DNA of 64,000 nt from SIG452 sp045540295 (GCA_045540295.1 JAZQGY010000013.1:3629-67628); one strand, 5' to 3'. Numbered from the stretch's first letter, positions 8,342 through 16,827 are shown. A program made the numbers and translations. The notes: generated by a model from the letters alone, not told the origin.

Positions 8342-8368
8342 ACAGGTTCTCTGTGTTTTCATATATTA
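8342..8368 (+). promoter_or_regulatory. Possible sigma-K-like promoter before the small cysteine-rich genes
   Basis: AC-16-CATATATTA resembles the mother-cell sigma-K pattern AC-N16/17-CATANNNTA. No good sigma-A promoter is seen between the upstream terminator and the first small gene. Short motifs like this occur by chance. Confidence 0.3.
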
Positions 8369-8420
8369 GTGGTGAAGGGTGAATTCTTCACTCAAAAATT
8401 ATGAAAAAGAGGGATTTGTT

Positions 8421-8555
8421 ATGCAATTATTCAGAGGTTGTAAAGAAGACGGCTGCAAAGATAACACCATTTTATGGTTTATCATTCTGTTTGTACTGTT
8501 ATTCTTCTGCGGTGGCTGCGGCACTGATACCAGAACCAATAGCTGCTGCGACTAA
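8421..8555 (+). CDS. Small cysteine-rich membrane peptide 1 (44 aa)
   Basis: A 44-codon frame starts at an ATG preceded by AGAGGGA at 7 bases. The product begins MQLFRGCKEDGCKDN, continues into one strongly hydrophobic helix (ILWFIILFVLLFF, about 17-29) and ends in a cysteine-rich tail (CGGCG...SCCD); it has six cysteines. The layout, a Cys-rich soluble end next to a single membrane span, is the same as in the next gene, so the two may be distant paralogues or partners. Similar very small Cys- or Gly-rich membrane peptides (YjcZ-type) occur in spore-formers, but I cannot assign a family. Too short for ordinary gene calling. Confidence 0.7.
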   Translation: MQLFRGCKEDGCKDNTILWFIILFVLLFFCGGCGTDTRTNSCCD

Positions 8556-8599
8556 TTCCATAGGCATCGCCAGATGAAATTCTAAAAGGAGTGCTGTAA

Positions 8600-8743
8600 A
8601 TGAACGGTTTATTCCAAAACGATAACTGTTGTCGCGTAGACCCTTGCTGCGACAACAACTACCGTAACGGTTGCGATAATGATAACTGGCTCACCATTAT
8701 CATTATTATTGCAATTATCTTACTGTTTTGCTTCAATAACTAA
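8600..8743 (+). CDS. Small cysteine-rich membrane peptide 2 (47 aa)
   Basis: A 47-codon frame starts at the ATG at 8600 with AAAAGGAG 9 bases upstream. The N-terminal half is rich in Asn, Asp and Cys (DNCCRVDPCCDNN, then CDNDN), followed by WLTIIIIIAIILLFCF as one membrane helix and a two-Asn end. It has six cysteines. It follows peptide 1 by 44 bases and shares its terminator, so both are probably made from one transcript. Function unknown. Spore-coat or forespore-membrane roles are a guess from composition and the possible sigma-K element. Confidence 0.72.
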   Translation: MNGLFQNDNCCRVDPCCDNNYRNGCDNDNWLTIIIIIAIILLFCFNN

Positions 8744-8758
8744 CCAGCAAAAACAACG

Positions 8759-8800
8759 AAAAAAATCCCCTGAAATCATATGATTTCAGGGGATTTTTTT
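8759..8800. terminator. Shared bidirectional terminator for the small peptides (+) and rnpB (-)
   Basis: A 30-base perfect palindrome at 8765-8794 (arms ATCCCCTGAAATCAT and its complement) is flanked by A7 and T7. The rnpB 3' end starts 15 bases further on. Confidence 0.92.
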
Positions 8801-8808
8801 GTTATAGC

Positions 8809-9162
8809 ATGAGCAAAACTATAAGCCGGGTTCTGTATTAGACAGCCATCTATCTAGGATAACCATTGCTGATTACCTCAAGCCACAATTCGCACAGCCG
8901 AGCAAGCTATCGTGCAGTCTTGTGTTGCTTCGGGTGGGGTTTACACGGCCAATCAGTTGCCAGATTGCCGGTGAGCTCTTACCTCGCCTTTTCATCCTTA
9001 CCAGATTCTAAAAAAAGAAAATGGCGGTTCTTTTCTGTTGCACTTTCCTTAGAGTTACCTCCACCGGTCGTTAACCGGCACCCTTGCTCTGTGAAGCCCG
9101 GACTTTCCTCACGAAAGAATTCTTTGGGAATTCCTCCCCGCGACTGTCTGTTTTACTCATCG
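8809..9162 (-). ncRNA. rnpB: RNase P RNA, class A
   Basis: On the minus strand the signature GAGGAAAGTCCGGGCTTCAC, then GCAAGGGTGCCGG, GTAACTCTAAGGAAAGTGCA and the 3' end ACAGAACCCGGCTTAT are all present. Helix P1 pairs ATGAGTAAAAC (5') with GTTTTGCTCAT (3'), setting the ends at about 9162 and 8809. The architecture is class A, which argues against the Bacilli. It is the catalytic RNA that trims tRNA 5' leaders with protein RnpA. Its promoter (9169-9197) lies exactly in register with the inferred 5' end. Confidence 0.96.
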
Positions 9163-9168
9163 GATACT

Positions 9169-9197
9169 ATGATAACACAGCCAAAATCATTTGTCAA
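9169..9197 (-). promoter_or_regulatory. rnpB promoter
   Basis: On the minus strand TTGACA-17-TATCAT, with the -10 box ending 6-7 bases before the RNA 5' end. Confidence 0.9.
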
Positions 9198-9199
9198 GT

Positions 9200-9225
9200 A
9201 GGGAACGGCCTGTATGCTGTTCCCT
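9200..9225 (-). terminator. Hairpin between the YhcH gene and the rnpB promoter
   Basis: AGGGAAC/GTTCCCT inverted repeat without a T-run, abutting the rnpB -35 box. It may stop or slow read-through from the upstream operon. Confidence 0.4.
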
Positions 9226-9257
9226 GTTGTAGTTCATCGAATCATTTGCTGCAATGT

Positions 9258-9713
9258 CTACAGTTTTACCTTCATCACAATTTTCTGAACCGGTTCAGAA
9301 ACCCCATCAAATGCTACGCAAGGTCTGTGAGCATCGTTGGGTAACAGCACCACAAAGCAACCGGGAGTTAAGGTTAATGCAGATGCATTGCCGTCCACTT
9401 TATAAAACGCGGCATCCCAGTCTTCCCGATACGCATCAGTCAGCTCCGATTTTGTGATATCGTTCACATACATGATTTCTTTTCCGGAAACGATAAACTG
9501 AATATCAATATATTTTTCGTGAGCTTCCATTTTGCCGTCTTCGGTTAAGGTGTTATACGCCTGCACCGATGCAAAAAGGCTGTCTCCGTCAATCTCATGC
9601 TTCCCGGGTTCAGGAAATTGTTTCATTGCATCTTTTAAAAAAGAAAACGCCTTTTTATATTGGGGATGCAATCCAAAATACTGTTCGCAATTTGCAATGG
9701 TATCAAAAATCAT
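9258..9713 (-). CDS. YhcH/YjgK/YiaL family protein
   Basis: 151 residues with the family pattern: HEIDGDSLFASVQAYNT (about 38-54), AHEKYIDIQFIVSG (about 64-77) and the C-terminal half LLPNDAHRPCVAF with conserved metal-binding His and acidic residues of a cupin-like fold. Family members are anomerases or accessory proteins of sugar and sugar-acid catabolism (NanQ for sialic acid; EbgC as beta-galactosidase subunit). The gene lies 15 bases after an SDR dehydrogenase on the same strand, a pairing usual for sugar-acid use, but transporters and aldolases are missing here, so the substrate is open. Confidence 0.9.
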   Translation of the reverse strand: MIFDTIANCEQYFGLHPQYKKAFSFLKDAMKQFPEPGKHEIDGDSLFASVQAYNTLTEDGKMEAHEKYIDIQFIVSGKEIMYVNDITKSELTDAYREDWDAAFYKVDGNASALTLTPGCFVVLLPNDAHRPCVAFDGVSEPVQKIVMKVKL

Positions 9714-9728
9714 AGTAAATCTCCTGTC

Positions 9729-10529
9729 TTACGGACGCAGACCCATGCCACCTTCTAAGGTGAGGGTTTCGCCGTTTAAGTATTTGAAGTCCGGATTTGC
9801 CAGCTGCACACAAACTCTGCCGATTTCAGTTTCAGGATCGCCGAAATGACCTGCAGGAGGCATTTTTACGTTTGCTTTAAAAGCATCCGGATATGCTTTT
9901 TCAAAGTTTTCCAGCTGCGCAGTCCAAGCCAGCGGGCAAACTACGTTGGTATTGATGCCATCTTTTGCCCATTCGGTTGCTGCCACACGGCTCAATCCTC
10001 GGATGCCTTCTTTTGCTGCTGCATAAGAACACTGTCCGTAATTGCCGAACAGCCCAGCACCGGAAGCAAAGTTCACGATAGAGCCTTGTGTTTCCTTTAA
10101 ATAAGGATAGCAAGCCTTCATATAGTAGAAGGTTGCATATAAGCCGGAATACATTGCTAAATCAAACTGTTCTGTGGTGTGGTCCTGAATGGTCACGCCG
10201 GATGCAGAGGCTTGAGCATTGTTAATTAACACATCAATTCTGCCAAAGGCTTTCATTGCTTCTTCTGCAACCATTTTTGCAGTGGCTTCATTGTCGTTTC
10301 CTGCAGCGATATCAGCCTGCAAAGCCAACACCTTGATGCCGTATTTGGCTTCTAAGTCTTCTTTTGCTTTTTCCAATTTTGCCACATTACGGCCGGTGAT
10401 TACGATGTTTGCACCTTCTTTTGCATAAGCAGTGGCAATTCCGTAGCCGATGGAGCCACATCTGCCGTCAGATAACACGGCGTAGCCTGCTCCTGTGATA
10501 ATCGCAGTTTTACCAGTTAAAAATCCCAT
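9729..10529 (-). CDS. Short-chain dehydrogenase/reductase
   Basis: 266 residues, classical SDR. The cofactor loop is TGAGYAVLSDGRCGSIGYG (about 12-30), which carries an extra seven or so residues within the usual TGxxxGIG. VITGRN then suggests NADP-type selection. NNAQ replaces NNAG at about 104, and the active-site motif is Y-A-A-A-K (about 173) with Ser about 13 residues earlier. It oxidises or reduces a sugar-, polyol- or keto-substrate; its link to the following YhcH-type gene favours a sugar derivative. It lies 34 bases after the STAND-TPR gene and may be read through from it. Confidence 0.9.
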   Translation of the reverse strand: MGFLTGKTAIITGAGYAVLSDGRCGSIGYGIATAYAKEGANIVITGRNVAKLEKAKEDLEAKYGIKVLALQADIAAGNDNEATAKMVAEEAMKAFGRIDVLINNAQASASGVTIQDHTTEQFDLAMYSGLYATFYYMKACYPYLKETQGSIVNFASGAGLFGNYGQCSYAAAKEGIRGLSRVAATEWAKDGINTNVVCPLAWTAQLENFEKAYPDAFKANVKMPPAGHFGDPETEIGRVCVQLANPDFKYLNGETLTLEGGMGLRP

Positions 10530-10563
10530 AGTAATTCTCCTTTTTTATTAGATATTAAAAATC

Positions 10564-13233
10564 TTACTTCTTATTCAAACCATATTTTTTTACAATTTGT
10601 CTGGCTTTATCCGGTCGTCGGAGTTCCACCAAAGTAATTGCGTACCCTCTTGCAGTATCCTTAGTATTGCGACTGGATAAACCGTACACTTCTTCACAAT
10701 CACGTAGCAAGGCACGCAACACAAGTTCTGCTCTACCATACTTTTTCATCTGAACCAGAGTTTTAGAAAGAGACGATCTGCACAGCATAGTTTCCGGATG
10801 CTTTGCACCCAGAACTGACGTAGCCTGACTGACCAATTCCTCCAACTGTGGCAACGCTTCCTCCTGATGCTTCAAATCTCTTAGCAAACGTGCCACATTT
10901 CTTCTGGAAGAAAACACCTTCGGGTGGTTTTCCCCTAAAACTTCTATCCGGTCATGAAGGACTTCGCGGTGTATTTCCAATGCTTGTTCTTTTTCTCCGA
11001 GATCCATCAGCGTCAAAGCAATATTAAAACGGACTGTCAGGGTAATCGGGTGACTCTCGCCATAAATTTCTTTTTGAATCCGAAAGACCTCCCTTTGCAT
11101 TTCGAGAGCTTCTTCCTGACGCCCCATATCACATAGGATACAAGACAAATTATTTACCGAAGCAATGGTATCCGGATGGTTTGCTCCTAAATATTGCTGT
11201 CGTTTTTTCAAAACCTCTTCTTTCAGCTTCAAAGCATCATCATATTGCATTAGTTTATACAAAATCATCGCTTTGTTGCCCATAGCCTGCAAGGTCATAG
11301 CATGATTTTCTCCGTAATATTCAATACGCTTCTGTATGACCTCTTCCTGCATCCGCAATGCTTCCTCAGGTTCCTCTGCGTTGCAAAGTGACGCTGCTAA
11401 CAGGCTTCTCGCCAAAACAGTCTGCGGGTGATCCGCTCCTAAAACCAGGGCTCGTTTTTCGGCAGTTTTCCGATGCAGATTGATTGCCTCATCAAGATGT
11501 CCGAAATCTTCCAAGGCGGTGGCAATGTTTCCCAACACCACCAAAGTTTCCTGATGATCCTCTCCCAAAATTCTCACGGCTTCCCGATAGGTATGTTCCT
11601 TTTGAGTAAGAGATTCCTTCCAATTGCCCTTTTGCTCTTCAAAATAGCAATTATCAATGGACGCAGCAACATAAAGGATATCATCCTTCTGCTCGGTAGC
11701 ATAGATGAAAAACGGACGGAATATCATTTCCGCCTGTTCAAATAAACAGGTATCAATCATTTTTTGCAGTTCGGGACGAATGTGTTCACAATAAAACTGA
11801 TACAACTCTTCCCTGCTTAAATCTAAAAGCATACCGGCACGCAACAAATGCTGAAGACGCATACCGTATTGTGTGTCATAAATATCGTCAGTAGCGTTCT
11901 CTCCGGAGAAACATTCCAGCATCGCCTGCCCGGTCTTCTTCCGCAATGAAACGGGACATCGCTGTTCCAAGACCTGCCCAACCGTCTGATGCACAGCAAA
12001 AACAGCCTGTTCTGTTTCACTGATAAAGGAAAGCCCTTTGATTTTCTGATATAAGGTGTACGGAAACGGTGAAAATACCTTTTCGGCAACCTTGGTTACG
12101 ATTTCGTCATTCCAACGCCCGAGACACACTAAAAAGTACACAAAATCCTGCGTTCTGTCGTCCATATAACGCACAAAGCTTTCAATGAGTTCTTCCGGCG
12201 TTTCCCCAAATACATCGATGGTAGGTGTTTCGCCGTTTCCAACCAACTCGTCATATGTATCCATACAAAGATTCAGATACAGCGGTGTTCCGCCCGTCAA
12301 CCGATAAAGCTGTTTGCGAAGCGATACATCGTTCACGCCGGATCCTGCCAAAAAGCTGTCGCTATCGTCCTCGGAAAGGTTCCCTAAAAGGTGCTGTTCC
12401 AGTGCACCGCACCAATCTTTGTTGAAATCTTCCCATTTTAATTTATTTCTGCCACCAATGACCCAAAGCACATTGGGAATACGCTGAATCAAACCGTTGA
12501 CATCTCTGAGCCATAAGTCGCTGTGCAATGGATTTCCCAAGCCGGAAATCTCGTTTACAAGCATTTCATAGGTATCTAAAAATACCACAAAAGGCTGATT
12601 TTGATCCTTTAAATTGTACTGCATATCCAATGCGAAATAATAAGGAAGATGCTTGTACAACTCTTTTAAGTCAATATGATCCATTTTCTGGATATTATTC
12701 TTATTGCGTTTTAAATAATTCCGGAATTCTGCCAATGCGTCATCTGCAACCTCGAAAATCTTGGTTGCCACAGAGCCGGTCAACACGTCCAGCGTTTTCA
12801 CTGCCAGACGCAAAAACGGACTTTTCTGGCAGAACTGCTGAATATCCCTCTCATTAAAATGTGTGTTAGTTCGTTTGGCGTAAGTGATATTGGCAATATC
12901 AAACTGGGGAAACGTGAAATGATATTTTGTTGTCAACTCTTCTGCCAATCGGGTCAACACAGTACGACTGTCCTGAGCATCGCAAAAATCAAACTGCACA
13001 TACATCGGGTTTTGCACCTGCTCACGTAATTCTTCTGTTAGTTTTTCCAGTAGGGTGCTTTTCCCGATTCCGCCTACACCGTAATAATGCAACACATTAA
13101 CAGCGCTGATTCCGTTTTGCATCTGTTCCTCTACCTGGCGGTACCGATTCCAGAAGGCTGCTCTGGGAGTTTCACGGTCTGTGAAAACTCGAAGAGTTTC
13201 TTCCTGATACCCACCATAGGTTACATTCATCAT
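10564..13233 (-). CDS. STAND-type NTPase with C-terminal kinesin-light-chain TPR repeats (NLR-like)
   Basis: 889 residues. Walker A is YGVGGIGKSTLLEKL (about 51-65). Walker B is FVVFLDTYEML (about 215), a sensor-like stretch VLWVIGGRNK follows, and LTGGTPLYLNL corresponds to the GLPL motif of NB-ARC/STAND ATPases. A linking helical region follows. From about residue 550 at least seven 42-residue TPRs occur, each with the (L/Y)GxxHPxT signature of kinesin light chain, as in LGADHPQT, LGANHPDT and YGESHPIT. There is no recognisable N-terminal effector domain (only ~50 residues before Walker A). Such proteins oligomerise on ligand binding and serve as signalling or immune sensors. The start ATG follows GGGAGGGG. 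Function unproven. Confidence 0.85.
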   Translation of the reverse strand: MMNVTYGGYQEETLRVFTDRETPRAAFWNRYRQVEEQMQNGISAVNVLHYYGVGGIGKSTLLEKLTEELREQVQNPMYVQFDFCDAQDSRTVLTRLAEELTTKYHFTFPQFDIANITYAKRTNTHFNERDIQQFCQKSPFLRLAVKTLDVLTGSVATKIFEVADDALAEFRNYLKRNKNNIQKMDHIDLKELYKHLPYYFALDMQYNLKDQNQPFVVFLDTYEMLVNEISGLGNPLHSDLWLRDVNGLIQRIPNVLWVIGGRNKLKWEDFNKDWCGALEQHLLGNLSEDDSDSFLAGSGVNDVSLRKQLYRLTGGTPLYLNLCMDTYDELVGNGETPTIDVFGETPEELIESFVRYMDDRTQDFVYFLVCLGRWNDEIVTKVAEKVFSPFPYTLYQKIKGLSFISETEQAVFAVHQTVGQVLEQRCPVSLRKKTGQAMLECFSGENATDDIYDTQYGMRLQHLLRAGMLLDLSREELYQFYCEHIRPELQKMIDTCLFEQAEMIFRPFFIYATEQKDDILYVAASIDNCYFEEQKGNWKESLTQKEHTYREAVRILGEDHQETLVVLGNIATALEDFGHLDEAINLHRKTAEKRALVLGADHPQTVLARSLLAASLCNAEEPEEALRMQEEVIQKRIEYYGENHAMTLQAMGNKAMILYKLMQYDDALKLKEEVLKKRQQYLGANHPDTIASVNNLSCILCDMGRQEEALEMQREVFRIQKEIYGESHPITLTVRFNIALTLMDLGEKEQALEIHREVLHDRIEVLGENHPKVFSSRRNVARLLRDLKHQEEALPQLEELVSQATSVLGAKHPETMLCRSSLSKTLVQMKKYGRAELVLRALLRDCEEVYGLSSRNTKDTARGYAITLVELRRPDKARQIVKKYGLNKK

Positions 13234-13272
13234 TAGGCTTCCCCTCCCGTTTTTAAAGCTGTTTTTTAAAAA

Positions 13273-14145
13273 CTACATATTCGCTTTATAAACATCTGCC
13301 ACTTCGGTAATAGTGATAAAGGCAGTGTTATCAATCTGATGAACCAATTCTCTCATTTTGGAAATCTGGAAACGGTCCACGATAAAATAAATCACGGTTT
13401 TATCCTGGTTGGAATAGCCACCTTTTGCGGCAATCCGGGTTGCGCCGCTTTCAAAGGTGCTCATTAAGGTTTCGCATACCTCGTCCGGCTTTTGGGTGAT
13501 AATCATTGCCGCTTTGGAACGGTCAAAGCCTTCCACAATAAAGTCGATGGTTTTTAATCCCGCATAATAGGTCACAATAGAATATAGCGGAAGAATCCAA
13601 CTGTTTAACAAAATGCCGCAGATGACATATAAAACTACGTTATAAATCATCACAAAGGTGCCAACGGTTAATCCAAGTTTTTTCGCGAAGGTAACTGCCA
13701 TAACCTCAATGCCGTCAATGGCACCGCCAAAACGGATGGTAAGACCGCTGCCCATCCCGGAAATGACGCCGCCAAATAAAGCACAAAGCAATAAATCGTT
13801 TCCTGCAAAAGGAGAAGAAAAAGCTACATCCAACGGAAGCACATCGGTAATGAGCCAAGCTCCCAGAGAATACATAATCACCGCATAAATGGAATACACG
13901 GTAAATCCGAGTCCTTGCTTTTTATACCCAAATGCAAAAAGAGGAATATTTAAAATCAAAAGGAAAAAGGACAAAGACAGATATTCAGGCGTTAACTGAG
14001 AAAGCAAAATAGAGGTTCCGGAAATCCCGCTGTCATACAGTTTGACAGGTGCCAGAAACACAGTTACCCCAAAGGCATTGATAAACCCTGCCACGGTTAA
14101 CAGTAAAAAATTCTTCAGTTTCACTTCTTCCCGTAATCGCTTCAA
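13273..14145 (-). CDS. YitT family membrane protein (DUF161/DUF2179)
   Basis: 290 residues with five or six hydrophobic segments in the first 200 (the conserved FINAFGVTVFLAPVKLYDSG occurs in helix 1). A C-terminal DUF2179 soluble domain of ~80 residues follows (VIYFIVDRFQISKMRELV). The family is widespread in Firmicutes; its transport substrate, if any, is not established. It lies between apgM and the STAND-TPR gene with gaps of 30-40 bases and is most likely in their operon. The upstream bases contain AGGAG close to the start. Confidence 0.9.
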   Translation of the reverse strand: MKRLREEVKLKNFLLLTVAGFINAFGVTVFLAPVKLYDSGISGTSILLSQLTPEYLSLSFFLLILNIPLFAFGYKKQGLGFTVYSIYAVIMYSLGAWLITDVLPLDVAFSSPFAGNDLLLCALFGGVISGMGSGLTIRFGGAIDGIEVMAVTFAKKLGLTVGTFVMIYNVVLYVICGILLNSWILPLYSIVTYYAGLKTIDFIVEGFDRSKAAMIITQKPDEVCETLMSTFESGATRIAAKGGYSNQDKTVIYFIVDRFQISKMRELVHQIDNTAFITITEVADVYKANM

Positions 14146-14175
14146 ATAAATGCTCCTCTCATAAAAAACAATTGC

Positions 14176-15384
14176 CTATTTCCACAAATCAAGATTCAAA
14201 AACTTTCCCATCAGTTCATAGCCGTTTTCAATGTGAAATCCTGTTTCTTTGGCGGTATCTTCATTGTAGACATCGCCATCCACTTCTTTTTTGCTGTAGT
14301 ATGCAAAGAAGGGAACCGCATCTCTGGCGTGAGTACCCGTTGCAATGGGAGTGGGATGGTCAGGCGCTACCAAAATGGCAAAGTCTTCCCCACTGTCCTC
14401 TAAATAACGGCAAACAGGGCCAATCACTTTTTCATCAATCAGTTCAATTGCCAGTTTTTTGTTATCTGCTTCAAAACGGTGGCCGCACTCGTCAGGTGCT
14501 TCCATGTGCACATACACGAAATCGTCACCACTGCGAAATGCATCTATACAAGCCTGCGCTTTCCCGTCAAAATTCGTATCAATATTGCCGGTAACACCGT
14601 CCACCTCAATGGAACGCATACCGGTTAAAATGCCGATGCCTTTAATTAAGTCAACAGCACTGATTACAGAACCTTTCACGCCGAATTTTTCCCGGAAGCT
14701 ATCCATTCTCGGCCGTTTCCCTTCGCCCCATACCCAAATGGAAGAAGCAGGCCTTTTGCCTTCTTTGATTCTTTCAATATTATAAGGATGATTTTTTAAA
14801 AACTCATAGCTTTTCTTCATCAGCGAAAGAATTTGGGTATCTTTTGGAAGATAGTCCCTCACGGGACGCTTGGAAATATCGTGAGGCGGAATCAGTTTTC
14901 CTTCTACCTGCTTATCTGCCAAAACCAAAAGATGACGGTAAGAAACTCCGGCATAAATTTTAGTCCGTTCGTCATTTAAAACAGGCATCAAATCTGCAAT
15001 AATTTTTTTTGCATCTGCAGTTTTGATTTCCCCTGCACTGTAGTCTTCCATTACCAAATCTTCGTATACACCTTCTCCTGTAAGTGTTACCAGATTGGCA
15101 CGAAACGATGTTTCGTTATCCTCCAAGGTAACGCCGATACTCGCCGCTTCCAAAGGAGAACGGCCGGTGTAATACAGATTGGAATCATACCCCATCACCG
15201 AAAGATTACACACGTCACTTCCGGGGGACAGATGATCCGGCACAGTTTTTAAGGTGCCTAAAACAGCCTTTTTAGCATACTTGTCCATGTTGGGGGTATG
15301 TGCTGCCTCGAGAGGTGTTTTGTTGTCAAATTCACGAATCTTAAGGTCTGCCATCCCGTCACACAAAAAAACAACATATTTCAT
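14176..15384 (-). CDS. apgM: Cofactor-independent phosphoglycerate mutase, archaeal (ApgM) type
   Basis: 402 residues from the ATG at 15384 (GGAGGT 6 bases upstream); an in-frame start nine codons earlier has no ribosome site. Metal-binding VFLCDGMADL sits at the N-terminus. The serine nucleophile is in PGSDVCNLSVMGYD (about 64), and HMEAPDECGH and LVAPDHPTP supply further metal ligands of the alkaline-phosphatase fold. It interconverts 3- and 2-phosphoglycerate in glycolysis. In many Firmicutes this type coexists with or replaces GpmI. It is first gene of the minus-strand run apgM-yitT-STAND-SDR-yhcH. Confidence 0.94.
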   Translation of the reverse strand: MKYVVFLCDGMADLKIREFDNKTPLEAAHTPNMDKYAKKAVLGTLKTVPDHLSPGSDVCNLSVMGYDSNLYYTGRSPLEAASIGVTLEDNETSFRANLVTLTGEGVYEDLVMEDYSAGEIKTADAKKIIADLMPVLNDERTKIYAGVSYRHLLVLADKQVEGKLIPPHDISKRPVRDYLPKDTQILSLMKKSYEFLKNHPYNIERIKEGKRPASSIWVWGEGKRPRMDSFREKFGVKGSVISAVDLIKGIGILTGMRSIEVDGVTGNIDTNFDGKAQACIDAFRSGDDFVYVHMEAPDECGHRFEADNKKLAIELIDEKVIGPVCRYLEDSGEDFAILVAPDHPTPIATGTHARDAVPFFAYYSKKEVDGDVYNEDTAKETGFHIENGYELMGKFLNLDLWK

Positions 15385-15447
15385 ATTATTACCTCCAAAC
15401 GGTTGTATCAAATTTAGGGTCCGGTAATGCTAAAATTATTTCTTTTT

Positions 15448-15476
15448 ATTATAGCATATCCGCTTCGGTTTTTCAA
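15448..15476 (-). promoter_or_regulatory. Promoter of apgM and the downstream minus-strand genes
   Basis: On the minus strand TTGAAA-17-TATAAT. Confidence 0.85.
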
Positions 15477-15506
15477 GTTTTTTTAGAAAATATTCCGGAG
15501 ATACTC

Positions 15507-15535
15507 TTGCGTTTTTGTAATTTATGATTTATAAT
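15507..15535 (+). promoter_or_regulatory. Promoter of the PIG-V-like gene
   Basis: TTGCGT-17-TATAAT, divergent from the apgM promoter. Confidence 0.7.
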
Positions 15536-15576
15536 GAATCTAAAGGAAAATAACCGCTTTAAAAAGGAGAATTTCT

Positions 15577-16779
15577 ATGGCAGATTTTCTGAACGTTTTT
15601 GGCTCTATGCTGCTGATTTTAGCAGGAATCTGTGTACTGATTGCACTTTTTAAACCAAGACAAAACCCGTTAACTCCCAAAAAAATCAATTTTGAAAACT
15701 GGATTTGGATTGCTCTGATTGCACTGTTCTCCCGATGGTTCTTTTATCTGATGGGATATTGGATGAGTGGTGAAAATGTTCCCTTTGCCAAGCTGATTGG
15801 CCAAGCATTTTCCGTTTCCGGTGATTCTCCTCATTATCTGTATCTGGCAGAGCACGGTTATACAGCAACGGGTGAACACGCAAAGCTCATCGTGTTCTAT
15901 CCGTTATATCCTCTTCTGATAAGAATTTTTAATATCATTTGCCAAAATTACTTTGTCAGTGGGGTTATCGTCTCCAACCTTTCCTTTATGGCAGCTGCCT
16001 GCGTGTTTTATGAGCTTTTGCGGTTAGACTATAGCGATAAACAGGCTGTAAGCGGACTTTGTCTTCTGATGGTGGCACCCTTCTCCATGTTTTACGGTGC
16101 TATTTTCACTGAAAGTGTGTTTCTTCTGACAACGGTGCTTTGCCTGTATTTTATGCGAACAAAAAAGCCTGGATGGATGGCACTCTGCGGATTTTTAGCT
16201 TGTCTTTCCAGAACCCAGGGCGTTCTTTTATTTGTGTGCGCGATGGTAAACGTCTTCTGTGAGCTCATTTGCGAAAAGAAATTCAAAATAAAAGAATTTC
16301 TTTGGTCCCTGGTAATTCCGTTGGGATTTTTCGTATATCTTCTGATGAATCAAATCATCTTCGGAAACTGGTTCCAGTACTTGGAGTTTCAAGCAGCAGC
16401 CCCGTGGTACAACAAAGCACAATGGTTCGGAAAAACCTTATCATACAGTTATAATATGGCACAAGATTACCCGTTTTTGGCAAATATCATCTATTGGCCT
16501 CAGCTCATCTTATTCTTTGTCGGAACGCTCTCTATTTTCTACGGTATTTATAAAAAAGTACGCACAGAATACCTGGTGTACCTTGGTGCCTACATTTTCA
16601 CCTGCTACACCCACGGATGGCTCATCAGCGGCTCCCGTTATATGTGTGCTTGCGTGCCGTTATTCATCATTTTTGCATCCATTAAAAATCAATATGTACG
16701 TTACATATTCATTGCAATCAGTATGATTCTCTGCCTGATATACACAAAGCTATGGCTTTATGGAGAAGCCATTATGTAA
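15577..16779 (+). CDS. PIG-V-like mannosyltransferase family membrane protein (GT-C)
   Basis: 400 residues with about nine to ten hydrophobic segments. The first extracytoplasmic loop carries the GT-C acidic motif in SGDSPHYLYLAEHGY (about 80-94), followed by IVFYPLYPLLIR. This is the pattern of GPI mannosyltransferase 2/PIG-V homologues, found in bacteria as polyprenyl-phosphate-sugar-dependent transferases. SRTQGVLLF matches the conserved arginine region. It probably transfers a hexose from a lipid carrier to a lipid or glycan outside the membrane; the acceptor is unknown and no partner genes are adjacent. AAAAAGGAG precedes the ATG. Confidence 0.85.
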   Translation: MADFLNVFGSMLLILAGICVLIALFKPRQNPLTPKKINFENWIWIALIALFSRWFFYLMGYWMSGENVPFAKLIGQAFSVSGDSPHYLYLAEHGYTATGEHAKLIVFYPLYPLLIRIFNIICQNYFVSGVIVSNLSFMAAACVFYELLRLDYSDKQAVSGLCLLMVAPFSMFYGAIFTESVFLLTTVLCLYFMRTKKPGWMALCGFLACLSRTQGVLLFVCAMVNVFCELICEKKFKIKEFLWSLVIPLGFFVYLLMNQIIFGNWFQYLEFQAAAPWYNKAQWFGKTLSYSYNMAQDYPFLANIIYWPQLILFFVGTLSIFYGIYKKVRTEYLVYLGAYIFTCYTHGWLISGSRYMCACVPLFIIFASIKNQYVRYIFIAISMILCLIYTKLWLYGEAIM

Positions 16780-16784
16780 CGCTG

Positions 16785-16819
16785 AAAAAAAGCATCTGCT
16801 GCTTGCAGATGCTTTTTTC
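16785..16819. terminator. Bidirectional terminator
   Basis: AGCATCTGC/GCAGATGCT stem flanked by A7 and T6, between convergent genes. Confidence 0.92.
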
Positions 16820-16827
16820 AATATCGC

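Noticed and set aside
8866..9460. Plus-strand frames between the micropeptides and the YhcH gene
   Set aside because: The region is RNase P RNA on the opposite strand, and the frames lie antisense to it and to the YhcH gene.
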